Below, one piece after another: positions 1 through 6,304 of a stretch of 7,415 nucleotides of DNA. The first letter of the stretch is position 1, and the number at the start of each line of letters is the position of its first letter. The notes under the pieces were generated by a model that searched no databases, was not told where the DNA came from, and saw only the letters and a list, made by a program, of their open reading frames with translations. The DNA comes from Lachnospiraceae bacterium (GTDB lineage: Bacteria > Bacillota > Clostridia > Lachnospirales > Lachnospiraceae), in assembly GCA_003484785.1 (NCBI GenBank), contig DNAD01000049.1:1-7415 (forward strand), in the 5' to 3' direction. The position numbers and the translations under genes are program-made.

Positions 1-475
<475 letters not shown>

Positions 476-504
476 TCATAAAAAGTGATTCATAAACTTC
501 TTAT

Positions 505-513
505 ACTATACCA
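505..513 (-). promoter_or_regulatory. Probable eno promoter: extended -10 element
   Basis: On the minus strand the sequence reads TGGTATAGT, which is a TG-N extension plus a -10 hexamer matching TATAAT at 5 of 6 positions. It lies about 45 nt upstream of the enolase ATG. No good -35 hexamer sits 17 nt further upstream, which is tolerated by extended -10 promoters. The leader would be roughly 35-40 nt. A second minus-strand TATAAT (564-569) is perfect but also lacks a well-spaced -35. This is a prediction from consensus only. Confidence 0.45.
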
Positions 514-539
514 TACCGAAAAGGGATATTCCATACTTT

Positions 540-568
540 TTGCTTTTCCTCCCAATATTTGGTATTAT
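540..568 (+). promoter_or_regulatory. Candidate sigma-A-type promoter for the glucosyltransferase/MBOAT operon
   Basis: TTGCTT (540-545) and TATTAT (563-568) are separated by exactly 17 bp on the plus strand. The -10 matches consensus at 5 of 6 positions and the -35 at only 3 of 6. Transcription would start near 575, giving a leader of about 85 nt before the ATG at 660. A second candidate lies downstream: TTGACC (604-609) with TATTTT (625-630), but its 15-bp spacing is short. Both are consensus matches only, and the second overlaps the inverted repeat at 580-608. Confidence 0.4.
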
Positions 569-579
569 ATGATAAATGT

Positions 580-608
580 GTCAAAAGTAATTACCGTGGA
601 CTTTTGAC
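580..608. repeat. Perfect 9-bp inverted repeat (possible operator or leader hairpin)
   Basis: GTCAAAAGT (580-588) and ACTTTTGAC (600-608) are exact reverse complements separated by 11 nt, so the half-site centres are 20 bp apart, about two helical turns. The repeat sits just downstream of the predicted -10 of the plus-strand operon. It could therefore be a dimeric repressor site or a hairpin at the very 5' end of the leader RNA. There is no U-tract after it, so it is not an ordinary terminator. Each arm contains a TTGAC -35-like core, pointing in opposite directions. Its function is not determined. Confidence 0.55.
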
Positions 609-659
609 CCCGACATCATCATTATATTTTACAGCCGTTACACAAAGGGGAGCTGCGCT

Positions 660-2282
660 ATGAACACCGTGTCCGAAAAATATTCTTCTTTTATAGAGCT
701 CTGCAAAAAAGAGGGCAACGGCTTCATCGGGAAATCGAAGCACTGGGGGCCTGTTTTTCTGGTAAATATGATCGTCGCCTTCGTTGTTTACGGTCTCCTT
801 ATGAACCATCAGCTGGTCAACCAGCTTGACGGTATGTGGCACGGCTCCGTATCCTACGCCAGCACCCATGAGCTTTCCATCGGCAGGTGGTTCTGGCGTT
901 TTCTGGACAGATTCCGTAAATACTTAAGTCCCGATCCCGTAACCTCTGTCATATCCCTGATCTTCTTTACGGTCTCCTTCATCCTCATCCTGGATATTTT
1001 TGAGGTAAGGAGCAGGCTTGCGGCATATCTGTCCTCGCTTCTGTTTACGGTGAACATAAGCGTTCTGGCCTCGCTGTCCTACAGATATATGTCGCCGACC
1101 TTCGCGGTATCCTGCTTTCTGGCCGTTTTGTCCGCCTATATCATCATTAAGTTTAAGAATCCGTTTTTTGTATGTACCGCCGCGCCTCTTGCAATCTCAC
1201 TGATGCTTGGGCTTTATCAGGCGGATCTGGGGTGTATCTGCCTTGTGATCCTTTTGTATATCTCACTCAGGCTATACCGCAATGACATAAGCTTAAAGGG
1301 ACTTGGTTTATTTCTCTTAAAAACTGCCGTTGTGATCCTTCTCGGTTTCCTGCTCTATTATATCCTGCTCCGTGTAAACCTCCGGTATTTCGAGGTTGAG
1401 ATGGATTCCTATAACGGAGCCGATTCCTACGGGCCCATCGGCGCAATTATGAACCTTCCGGGAAGCTTCCCCCATACCTACGCGGATTTCATTGATTACT
1501 ACAGGAATCATTACATACGCTCCAATATCTTTTCAAACAGATTATACATTTTGTTTTATCTTGTACTTGGCATTCATTTTGCAAAGGGAGCTATTACGCT
1601 TTTTAAGAAAAATAAGGTTGGTGCCATACTGTTTGCCCTTACCTTTCTTCTGATCCCACCGGCCTGCAACGCAGTTCTGATGGTGGCTTACAACTCCTTC
1701 ACCTCCATACAGATGACCATACCGGTCAGTCTTTGCATACCGGTCCTTATCTGCCTTGCCTCAGAGATCCCGGTAGTTGAGAATTGGGCCGGGGCTCTGT
1801 ACAGGATCGCCGCGACAGCCCTTGGCTGTCTTTTGCTCTACGGTAATTATCTTATGACGATCTACGACCAGCAGGCCATGTACATGGGTATGAACAGCAC
1901 AAAGGAGCTTGCCTCCGAGATTTCGGCTGCCCTCCAGATGTATAATCTCTATCATCCTTACTACAAATATGTTTTTGTGGGCAGTCCCGCAGACAGCCCG
2001 CTGTTTGCCAAAAATTTCGTCTACGAGGAGGCCAATGAATATGCTCTCATAGGCACCTGGGATCCCGAGGATACCAGATGGGTCGTGCAGTCCTGGCAGG
2101 GCCTGTGGACCTATGAGATGGGGATCAATCTGAACGTAGCCGATGATGACAAGCTTGAGGAAGCTCTGGCGGACGAGACCGTAAGGAGCATGCCTGTATT
2201 CCCCGAGTACGGAAGCTGCGCCCTTATAAACGATGTCGTTGTGGTAAAGCTTTCCGATAATTACACCCCTGTTGAGGACTGA
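660..2282 (+). CDS. GtrII-like polytopic membrane glucosyltransferase
   Basis: This 540-residue integral membrane protein resembles the GtrII (glucosyl transferase GtrII) family. Those enzymes transfer glucose, typically from polyprenyl-phosphate-glucose, to cell-surface glycans on the outer face of the membrane. There are about ten or eleven hydrophobic segments, roughly at residues 31-49, 95-114, 121-141, 147-164, 168-186, 190-204, 216-238, 296-315, 321-344, 350-368 and 378-398. The first extracytoplasmic loop carries the features typical of this fold: an acidic residue in QLDGMW (Asp57) and a Glu...GRW patch (Glu71, Gly75-Arg76-Trp77). Residues about 400-540 form a soluble C-terminal domain, probably outside the membrane. 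The ATG at 660 has a good ribosome site, AAAGGGGAG (644-652). The stop is 1 nt before the MBOAT start, so the two are an operon and probably translationally coupled. The family is assigned from architecture and motifs by eye; the donor sugar and acceptor are unknown. A generic GT-C-type glycosyltransferase is the alternative. Confidence 0.75.
   Translation: MNTVSEKYSSFIELCKKEGNGFIGKSKHWGPVFLVNMIVAFVVYGLLMNHQLVNQLDGMWHGSVSYASTHELSIGRWFWRFLDRFRKYLSPDPVTSVISLIFFTVSFILILDIFEVRSRLAAYLSSLLFTVNISVLASLSYRYMSPTFAVSCFLAVLSAYIIIKFKNPFFVCTAAPLAISLMLGLYQADLGCICLVILLYISLRLYRNDISLKGLGLFLLKTAVVILLGFLLYYILLRVNLRYFEVEMDSYNGADSYGPIGAIMNLPGSFPHTYADFIDYYRNHYIRSNIFSNRLYILFYLVLGIHFAKGAITLFKKNKVGAILFALTFLLIPPACNAVLMVAYNSFTSIQMTIPVSLCIPVLICLASEIPVVENWAGALYRIAATALGCLLLYGNYLMTIYDQQAMYMGMNSTKELASEISAALQMYNLYHPYYKYVFVGSPADSPLFAKNFVYEEANEYALIGTWDPEDTRWVVQSWQGLWTYEMGINLNVADDDKLEEALADETVRSMPVFPEYGSCALINDVVVVKLSDNYTPVED
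2274..2278 (+). promoter_or_regulatory. Ribosome binding site that decides the MBOAT start
   Basis: GAGGA lies within the last codons of the glucosyltransferase gene and 5 nt before the ATG at 2284. The reading frame is open back to a TTG at 2272, but that codon overlaps the ribosome site and would add four polar residues before a typical MBOAT N-terminus. ATG 2284 is therefore preferred. Confidence 0.7.
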
Positions 2283-2283
2283 A

Positions 2284-3711
2284 ATGAGCCTGATATCCTT
2301 TTCCTTTCTTATTTTTTTCTGTATAGTCCTTTTCGTATATTACAAGGCGGGAAGCAAGCATCAGTGGAAGGTGCTTCTTATCGCAAGCCTCGTCTTCTAT
2401 GCCTGGGCGAGGCCCGTATACATTATCTTCATTCTGATCTCCATAGTCAGCACGTTTTATCTGATGCGAAATCCCGTAAAGTCTCACCTTAGGCTTACCA
2501 TACTTATAAACCTGGGGCTTCTTATATTCTTCAGATACAGCGTTTACTTCGGGCTTCACGATATCATCGTGCCCCTTGGCATATCATTTTATACCTTTAT
2601 GACGCTGGGCTATGCGCTTGACTGTTATAATAAGAAGATAGAGCCCTGCGACGATCTGTTTAAGTATGCCCTGTACATCTCCTATTTTCCGCAGATAACC
2701 CAGGGCCCCATCGGTACCTGGAAAGGGATGGCAGAAGAACTGACGCGGCCTCACGCCCTGTCTTTTGAGAACATAAAAGAGGGCGGCTACCGCATCATCA
2801 AGGGCTTTTTTAAGAAGCTGGTCATTGCCGGGAGGCTTTCCTTCTATGTGGATACGGTCTTTTCTTCACCCGAAGGCTACGGCGGGCTTACTCTCATCAC
2901 AGCGGTCTTCTTCTACGCAATAGAGCTCTATGCTGATTTTTCAGGATATATGGACATCGCCTGCGGCATTTCGAAGATGCTTGACATTAAGCTTGCCGAA
3001 AACTTCAAAAGGCCCTATCTGTCAAGGAATATCCAGGAGTACTGGAGGCGCTGGCACATAACCCTTAACGACTGGTTCAGGGAGCAGCTCATGATGCCTG
3101 CCGTAACCTCAGACTGGAACAGAAAGGCTTCGCGAGCCTTAAGCAAGGTATTTCCAAAGGCTAAGAAGGGAACGATCCGGACCATCCTGCCCCTGATCCT
3201 TGTATGGATCGTTACGGGGATCTGGCATGGCGCAGAGGCGGTCTATATAGGCTGGGGACTGTATTTTGCGGTCATCATGCTGCTCTCCTTCTGTACTGCG
3301 TCTACTATGAAGAAGCTCAGGAAAGCAGTCCACTGGAATGACGAGAATTTGGGGATAAGGATCTTTCAGACGCTTCGTACCTTTTTCATCGTCTGTACCG
3401 GTGAGGTTATGTTCAGGGCAGAGACCCTGCCGGATGCCTTCCATATTTATAAAACGGTATTTACCAAAACAAGGATCAACGCAGCCGAGATAGCCGCCGC
3501 TTTGGTTCCCTTCGGAAACGGGAATCAGGCCGCCGCCTCGGTGATAATAATAGGTCTTCTGATCCTTGGGATGCTTGTGGTGGAAATAAGACAGGAGAAG
3601 GACGCGGCAGCCTTTACAAAGCACAGGTATCTGTATGCCGGAGCCCTTCTTCTGATCACAGTCCTCTTCGGCATGGCAGGGCAATCCAATTTCATGTATC
3701 AAAGCTTTTAA
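2284..3711 (+). CDS. MBOAT-family O-acyltransferase (AlgI/DltB-like)
   Basis: This 475-residue polytopic membrane protein belongs to the membrane-bound O-acyltransferase family. These proteins pass acyl or aminoacyl groups across the membrane to surface polymers (alginate acetylation by AlgI, peptidoglycan by PatA, teichoic acid D-alanylation by DltB). Family blocks appear in order: LGISFYTF, YFPQITQGPIG (134-144), ADFSGYMDIA (Asp218), NFKRPYLSRNIQEYWRRWHI with His258, and GIWHG with His315, the position of the conserved catalytic His. The N-terminus, SLISFSFLIFFCIVL followed by a YAW segment, also matches the family. Length is close to AlgI (about 470-520) and longer than typical DltB (about 400). 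It follows the glucosyltransferase gene by 1 nt and precedes an SGNH protein, the usual partner of MBOAT acyltransferases. Because a ligase and carrier-protein operon converges on this one, the donor may be an aminoacyl-type carrier thioester as in Dlt. Simple O-acetylation is the alternative. Family is near certain; substrate is open. Confidence 0.93.
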   Translation: MSLISFSFLIFFCIVLFVYYKAGSKHQWKVLLIASLVFYAWARPVYIIFILISIVSTFYLMRNPVKSHLRLTILINLGLLIFFRYSVYFGLHDIIVPLGISFYTFMTLGYALDCYNKKIEPCDDLFKYALYISYFPQITQGPIGTWKGMAEELTRPHALSFENIKEGGYRIIKGFFKKLVIAGRLSFYVDTVFSSPEGYGGLTLITAVFFYAIELYADFSGYMDIACGISKMLDIKLAENFKRPYLSRNIQEYWRRWHITLNDWFREQLMMPAVTSDWNRKASRALSKVFPKAKKGTIRTILPLILVWIVTGIWHGAEAVYIGWGLYFAVIMLLSFCTASTMKKLRKAVHWNDENLGIRIFQTLRTFFIVCTGEVMFRAETLPDAFHIYKTVFTKTRINAAEIAAALVPFGNGNQAAASVIIIGLLILGMLVVEIRQEKDAAAFTKHRYLYAGALLLITVLFGMAGQSNFMYQSF

Positions 3712-3737
3712 GCGCACGATTAAAGGATCGTGAGCTT
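3710..3737 (+). repeat. Imperfect inverted repeat after the MBOAT stop (hairpin without U-tract)
   Basis: AAGC-g-CACGAT (3710-3720) pairs with ATCGTG-a-GCTT (3727-3737) around a 6-nt loop, giving 10 base pairs with one G/A mismatch. It begins at the MBOAT stop codon. No T-run follows (CGGAACATGATAT), so it is a poor intrinsic terminator. It is more likely a 3'-end stabilising or processing hairpin, or a partial attenuator, between the MBOAT and SGNH genes. Function is inferred only from position. Confidence 0.4.
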
Positions 3738-3749
3738 CGGAACATGATA

Positions 3750-3769
3750 TATTAAATAGTGATTTAATA
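3750..3769. repeat. Perfect 8-bp palindrome abutting the SGNH ribosome site
   Basis: TATTAAAT-AGTG-ATTTAATA is a perfect inverted repeat with a 4-nt spacer. It ends 1 nt before the AGGAG (3771-3775) that serves the ATG at 3782. In DNA it could be an operator over an internal promoter; the left arm overlaps a TATATT/TATTAA -10-like stretch, though I see no convincing -35. In RNA it would be a weak A-U hairpin next to the ribosome site that could set the translation level of the SGNH gene relative to the MBOAT gene. Confidence 0.5.
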
Positions 3770-3781
3770 CAGGAGAAAGCT

Positions 3782-4714
3782 ATGAAAAAAGCGGCTTTGA
3801 CATTAATATCAGTTGTTATAATATCCTCTGTTATTATAATGTCAAAAAATCTGTTCTCAAAGGATATTCCCCTTGGCAACCGCGGGATCAAGTCCGCCAT
3901 AAGTGCCGGTGACCTGGATGTCCTCTTCATAGGTTCCTCAACCTTCAGGTGCGATATAGACATGCCCATCATGGATGAGGCTTATGACGGAAGAGTATAT
4001 GATATCTCCTACGGAGGCAACCAGCTGGTCGCAGCCTCAGTTCAGTACGATGAGATAAAGCGCCGGTCGGCAAACGAATACGGGCTGATGGTTTTTGAGC
4101 TGGGACCGATGATGCTTACCGAAAAGGTTGCTCTGTCCGATTCAAGGGTAATATGGGATCTTTCCTGGGACGGAAAGAAGAAGCTCTGGGAAAAGATGCG
4201 CGCCGCGGGCAATACCGACTTCTCTACCTTTTATGAGTACTTCGTCACCTCCGGCATGGACGATCTTGTAACCTTTCCCGTGACCGAGCCGTTTTATGCG
4301 ACCAGGTATTATAAAGGAGCCAAAACGGACGAGACAACCTCTCCCGGAGCGCAGGTTCTTGATAACGCAGTATTTGATATAAGCAATGAGGTTCTGGTGG
4401 AGGCTCAGCTGGATGCCGTGAAGGAAATAATATCAAAATGCAGGGCAGACGGGCAGAGGATCGTATTTCTGGAATGCCCTCACTACTACAGGCTGCAGTA
4501 CGACCCTGCTTATGAACACTTTCTGGCTCTCTTTACGGAGTATCTTGATTCCGAGAAAACCGACTATATCCTTGCCTCTGATATTGATTATGACGACCGT
4601 GAGGCGTCATATTTCGAAGATATGAACCACATGTCCGCCGAGGGCAGACGTGTATATACACAAAAGCTGGTTAAGCTTCTTAAAGAAAAATACAGCCCGG
4701 CATCAATAAGCTGA
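3782..4714 (+). CDS. Membrane-anchored SGNH-hydrolase-like protein (DltD/AlgJ/PatB-type partner of MBOAT)
   Basis: This 310-residue protein has an N-terminal hydrophobic signal-anchor (about residues 4-20 after MKK), so the rest should lie outside the membrane. The SGNH fold is suggested by GSSTF (Gly51-Ser52-Ser53), with Ser53 at the nucleophile position, by a glycine/asparagine block SYGGNQ (Gly78-Asn80), and by the C-terminal EDMNHMSAEG with Asp280 and His283 three residues apart as in the catalytic Asp-x-x-His. The usual GxND block is not recognisable; a FELGP segment (105-109) occupies that region, as in DltD/AlgX-like divergent members. Such proteins act with an MBOAT protein to move or finish acyl transfer to surface polymers, and this gene follows the MBOAT gene by 70 nt. 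The start is supported by AGGAG (3771-3775). It converges with the carrier-protein gene, leaving 26 bp between them. The SGNH assignment is probable; it could be an acyltransferase, an esterase or a non-catalytic partner. Confidence 0.78.
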   Translation: MKKAALTLISVVIISSVIIMSKNLFSKDIPLGNRGIKSAISAGDLDVLFIGSSTFRCDIDMPIMDEAYDGRVYDISYGGNQLVAASVQYDEIKRRSANEYGLMVFELGPMMLTEKVALSDSRVIWDLSWDGKKKLWEKMRAAGNTDFSTFYEYFVTSGMDDLVTFPVTEPFYATRYYKGAKTDETTSPGAQVLDNAVFDISNEVLVEAQLDAVKEIISKCRADGQRIVFLECPHYYRLQYDPAYEHFLALFTEYLDSEKTDYILASDIDYDDREASYFEDMNHMSAEGRRVYTQKLVKLLKEKYSPASIS

Positions 4715-4730
4715 CCTGACGCGGGCTGTA
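4685..4730 (-). terminator. Intrinsic terminator of the ligase-decarboxylase-carrier operon
   Basis: Read on the minus strand, TACAGCCCG (4730-4722) and CGGGCTGTA (4699-4691) form a perfect 9-bp stem with four consecutive G-C pairs and a 22-nt loop, followed directly by TTTTTCTTTA (4690-4681). It starts 10 nt after the carrier-protein stop. The distal arm and U-tract lie inside the last codons of the convergent SGNH gene. On the plus strand the same stem is followed by AAATCTTCCGTTTATTTT, a weaker T-run, so plus-strand termination here is possible but less convincing. Confidence 0.8.
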
Positions 4731-4740
4731 AATCTTCCGT

Positions 4741-4962
4741 TTATTTTAACCTCTGTATCATGGCGTAAATGGCCTGAGCGCTGTTAAAATTCTCCGGAAC
4801 TATCTCCGTTGCCGGTATCGAGATATCGTACTCGTCATCCAGAACGCTTATGATCTGGATGATATCAAAGGATGAAAGAACCTTGCCGTCTATGAGATCG
4901 GTACAGGTCTCAAAATCTATATCATCCCTGACATCCTGTAAAAGCTCTATTAATTTGTTCAT
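4741..4962 (-). CDS. Small acyl/peptidyl carrier protein (DltC-like role)
   Basis: This 73-residue acidic protein has the size and pattern of a phosphopantetheine-binding carrier domain. The attachment serine is most likely Ser31 in the segment KVLSSFDIIQII at the start of predicted helix II, followed by the typical LDDEYDISIP acidic recognition helix and a C-terminal amphipathic helix. The residue before the serine is Ser rather than the usual Asp of the DS motif, a mild departure. The start has a strong ribosome site (GGAGG, complement of 4968-4972). It is the last gene of the minus operon, after the ligase and the decarboxylase. By analogy with DltC or BtrI it would hold the activated amino acid as a thioester for the decarboxylase and/or the MBOAT protein. 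It needs a phosphopantetheinyl transferase, which is not in the window. A fatty-acid ACP is unlikely given the neighbours. Confidence 0.9.
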   Translation of the reverse strand: MNKLIELLQDVRDDIDFETCTDLIDGKVLSSFDIIQIISVLDDEYDISIPATEIVPENFNSAQAIYAMIQRLK

Positions 4963-5053
4963 GCTCTCCTCCGTTCCTGCGCCATTTGCTTACAGACTCG
5001 CAAATCCTGCGCTTTATAGTGATCCTCTTCGGCGCTCTTATGTTTCGTTATCG
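4963..5053 (-). other. 91-nt spacer before the carrier-protein gene, with a hairpin and a short direct repeat
   Basis: The other genes of this operon overlap, but 91 nt separate the decarboxylase stop from the carrier-protein start. The spacer holds a 6-bp stem (ATTTGC/GCAAAT, 4984-4989 with 5000-5005, 10-nt loop) and two copies of GCGCAGGA on the minus strand (complements of 4975-4982 and 5005-5012). No U-tract, clear promoter or convincing small gene is seen. It may set separate translation or mRNA stability for the carrier protein. These short repeats could be chance. Confidence 0.3.
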
Positions 5054-6304
5054 TCACGTTTCGGCGTCCTGTTTCATAACTGTCATCCCGCGGGCGTCCG
5101 CAGCGTTTTCCCGGCAATTAAGCTTCCAGGTCCCCACGGCTCCTCTGACGCAATCAGCCTTTCCGTTCTTATAAATAATGATCTTTGGCAGATCCCTGCT
5201 TAAGAACAGCCCCATGGCCTCAGTAACAGAATACGCTCCTATATTGTAAAAAGCAAGAAGATCATTTATCTCAGGCTCCCTCATGCTGTAGGAGCGTACC
5301 AGCACATCGTTTGTGGTACATAGAGAGCCGCACAGGGCCCACTCCTCTTTCTCCCCCGTCAGAACAGAACCTTCCGCCGGAAAATGCTTTATGATGGGCA
5401 CCATCATCCCCATCATCTGTCCGAGGTAGTTTACATGATTGATGCCGCCGTCCAGGATGCACCAGTTTCTTCCGTAGGAGCGCTTCTTATCCGCTACCCT
5501 CGTAAGGTAACAGCCCGAACCGCTCACCAGAAACCTTCCCATTTCAACCGTGAGCTTACTCCATTCAGCAGCCTCTTTAAGCTCCCCGGAAAGCTCCTTA
5601 AGAGGCATAAGGGTATCGCTGAAATCATCCTTTTCGAAATAAGGATGACCAAGACCGGGCCCATACTCCAAAAGCGGCAGCTCATAACCGTGCTTTTCGC
5701 GAAGCTCTTTTACAAAAGCCCTAAGCTCTGAAAGCTCCTCTCTCTGGTGCTTAAGCTTAAGACGCTGGGTTCCCGCAAAATAGTGCAGCCCCCGAATCTC
5801 CACCATATCATGACCTTTATTTTCAATAAGGATATGCTCTATATCCTCGGGAGACATCCCGAACTGGCTTTTGGAGGAAAGCCTCAGGATGATGCCGACC
5901 CTCCTTCCAAAACGTCCCGCTGCTTCACGGATCAGTTCATAATGCCTCACTGACTCCGCTGTAAGAAGCCCTGCCCCATATTCGATAGCATCTGTTATGT
6001 CTTCAATCTCCTTGTGGACCCCGGAATAGATGATCATCTCCCCCGGGACCTTGTAGCTTTTACATATGGAAAGCTCTCCCGGACTGCATACCTCCAGCTT
6101 ATCCACGCCGCTTTCGATCATCGCCGGTATCAGGAAGGGATTGGCTTTTATCGAGTAACAGAGCCTTATTGAGTCATTTGTTAAATCTGTATTTAATATT
6201 TTTTTAATGCTTTTTACCCTCTCCGCAAGGCCATCGGCATCAAATACAAAGCAAGGTGTTCCGAATTCTTCGGCAAGTTTTTGTAAAGTGGTATCATCCA
6301 TCAT
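5054..6304 (-). CDS. Fold-type III PLP-dependent amino-acid decarboxylase (LysA/ODC/BtrK-type)
   Basis: This 416-residue protein is collinear with diaminopimelate and ornithine decarboxylases (group IV, alanine-racemase-like barrel plus beta domain). The PLP lysine is Lys53 in YSIKANP. Other family blocks are the GLHYFAGTQ strand (172-180), a phosphate-binding EYGPGLG loop, EMGRFLVSGSG (the E-x-G-R block), CTTND with the cross-subunit Cys329, and a FYNIGAY phosphate-binding segment. Two departures are visible. The residue where the family stacks His on PLP (HIGSQ in LysA) is Phe176, and the acid after the catalytic Cys (CES in LysA, CDG in ODC) is Thr330. Free diaminopimelate or ornithine is therefore unlikely as substrate. 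The ATG overlaps the ligase stop (TAATG), so translation is coupled. The context of ligase plus carrier protein recalls BtrK, which decarboxylates glutamyl-carrier protein. The family is firm; the substrate and whether it is carrier-bound are inference. Confidence 0.88.
   Translation of the reverse strand: MMDDTTLQKLAEEFGTPCFVFDADGLAERVKSIKKILNTDLTNDSIRLCYSIKANPFLIPAMIESGVDKLEVCSPGELSICKSYKVPGEMIIYSGVHKEIEDITDAIEYGAGLLTAESVRHYELIREAAGRFGRRVGIILRLSSKSQFGMSPEDIEHILIENKGHDMVEIRGLHYFAGTQRLKLKHQREELSELRAFVKELREKHGYELPLLEYGPGLGHPYFEKDDFSDTLMPLKELSGELKEAAEWSKLTVEMGRFLVSGSGCYLTRVADKKRSYGRNWCILDGGINHVNYLGQMMGMMVPIIKHFPAEGSVLTGEKEEWALCGSLCTTNDVLVRSYSMREPEINDLLAFYNIGAYSVTEAMGLFLSRDLPKIIIYKNGKADCVRGAVGTWKLNCRENAADARGMTVMKQDAET

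Noticed and set aside
564..584. Minus-strand TTGACA (579-584) and TATAAT (564-569) as one strong eno promoter
   Set aside because: Both hexamers are perfect, but only 9 bp separate them, too short for a sigma-A promoter. Neither has a good partner at 16-18 bp.
2224..2559. Minus-strand open frame at the glucosyltransferase/MBOAT junction
   Set aside because: It crosses the coupled junction of two solid genes and its sequence is polar, low in pattern and unlike any known family.
3139..3972. Long open frame (277 codons) on the minus strand opposite the MBOAT and SGNH genes
   Set aside because: It spans the end of one well-supported gene, the intergenic spacer and the start of another, has no plausible domain pattern, and mirrors the codon bias of the opposite strand.
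4850..5203. Plus-strand open frame covering the carrier-protein gene start and the spacer
   Set aside because: It is antisense to the carrier-protein and decarboxylase genes and has no supporting ribosome site; the spacer itself shows no convincing small gene.
5054..6304. Calling the PLP enzyme lysA (diaminopimelate decarboxylase for lysine synthesis) or an alanine racemase supplying D-Ala
   Set aside because: The CES acid and stacking His are replaced and the neighbours are a ligase and carrier protein, so lysine synthesis is unlikely. The E-x-G-R and Cys blocks and 416-residue length fit decarboxylases rather than alanine racemases.
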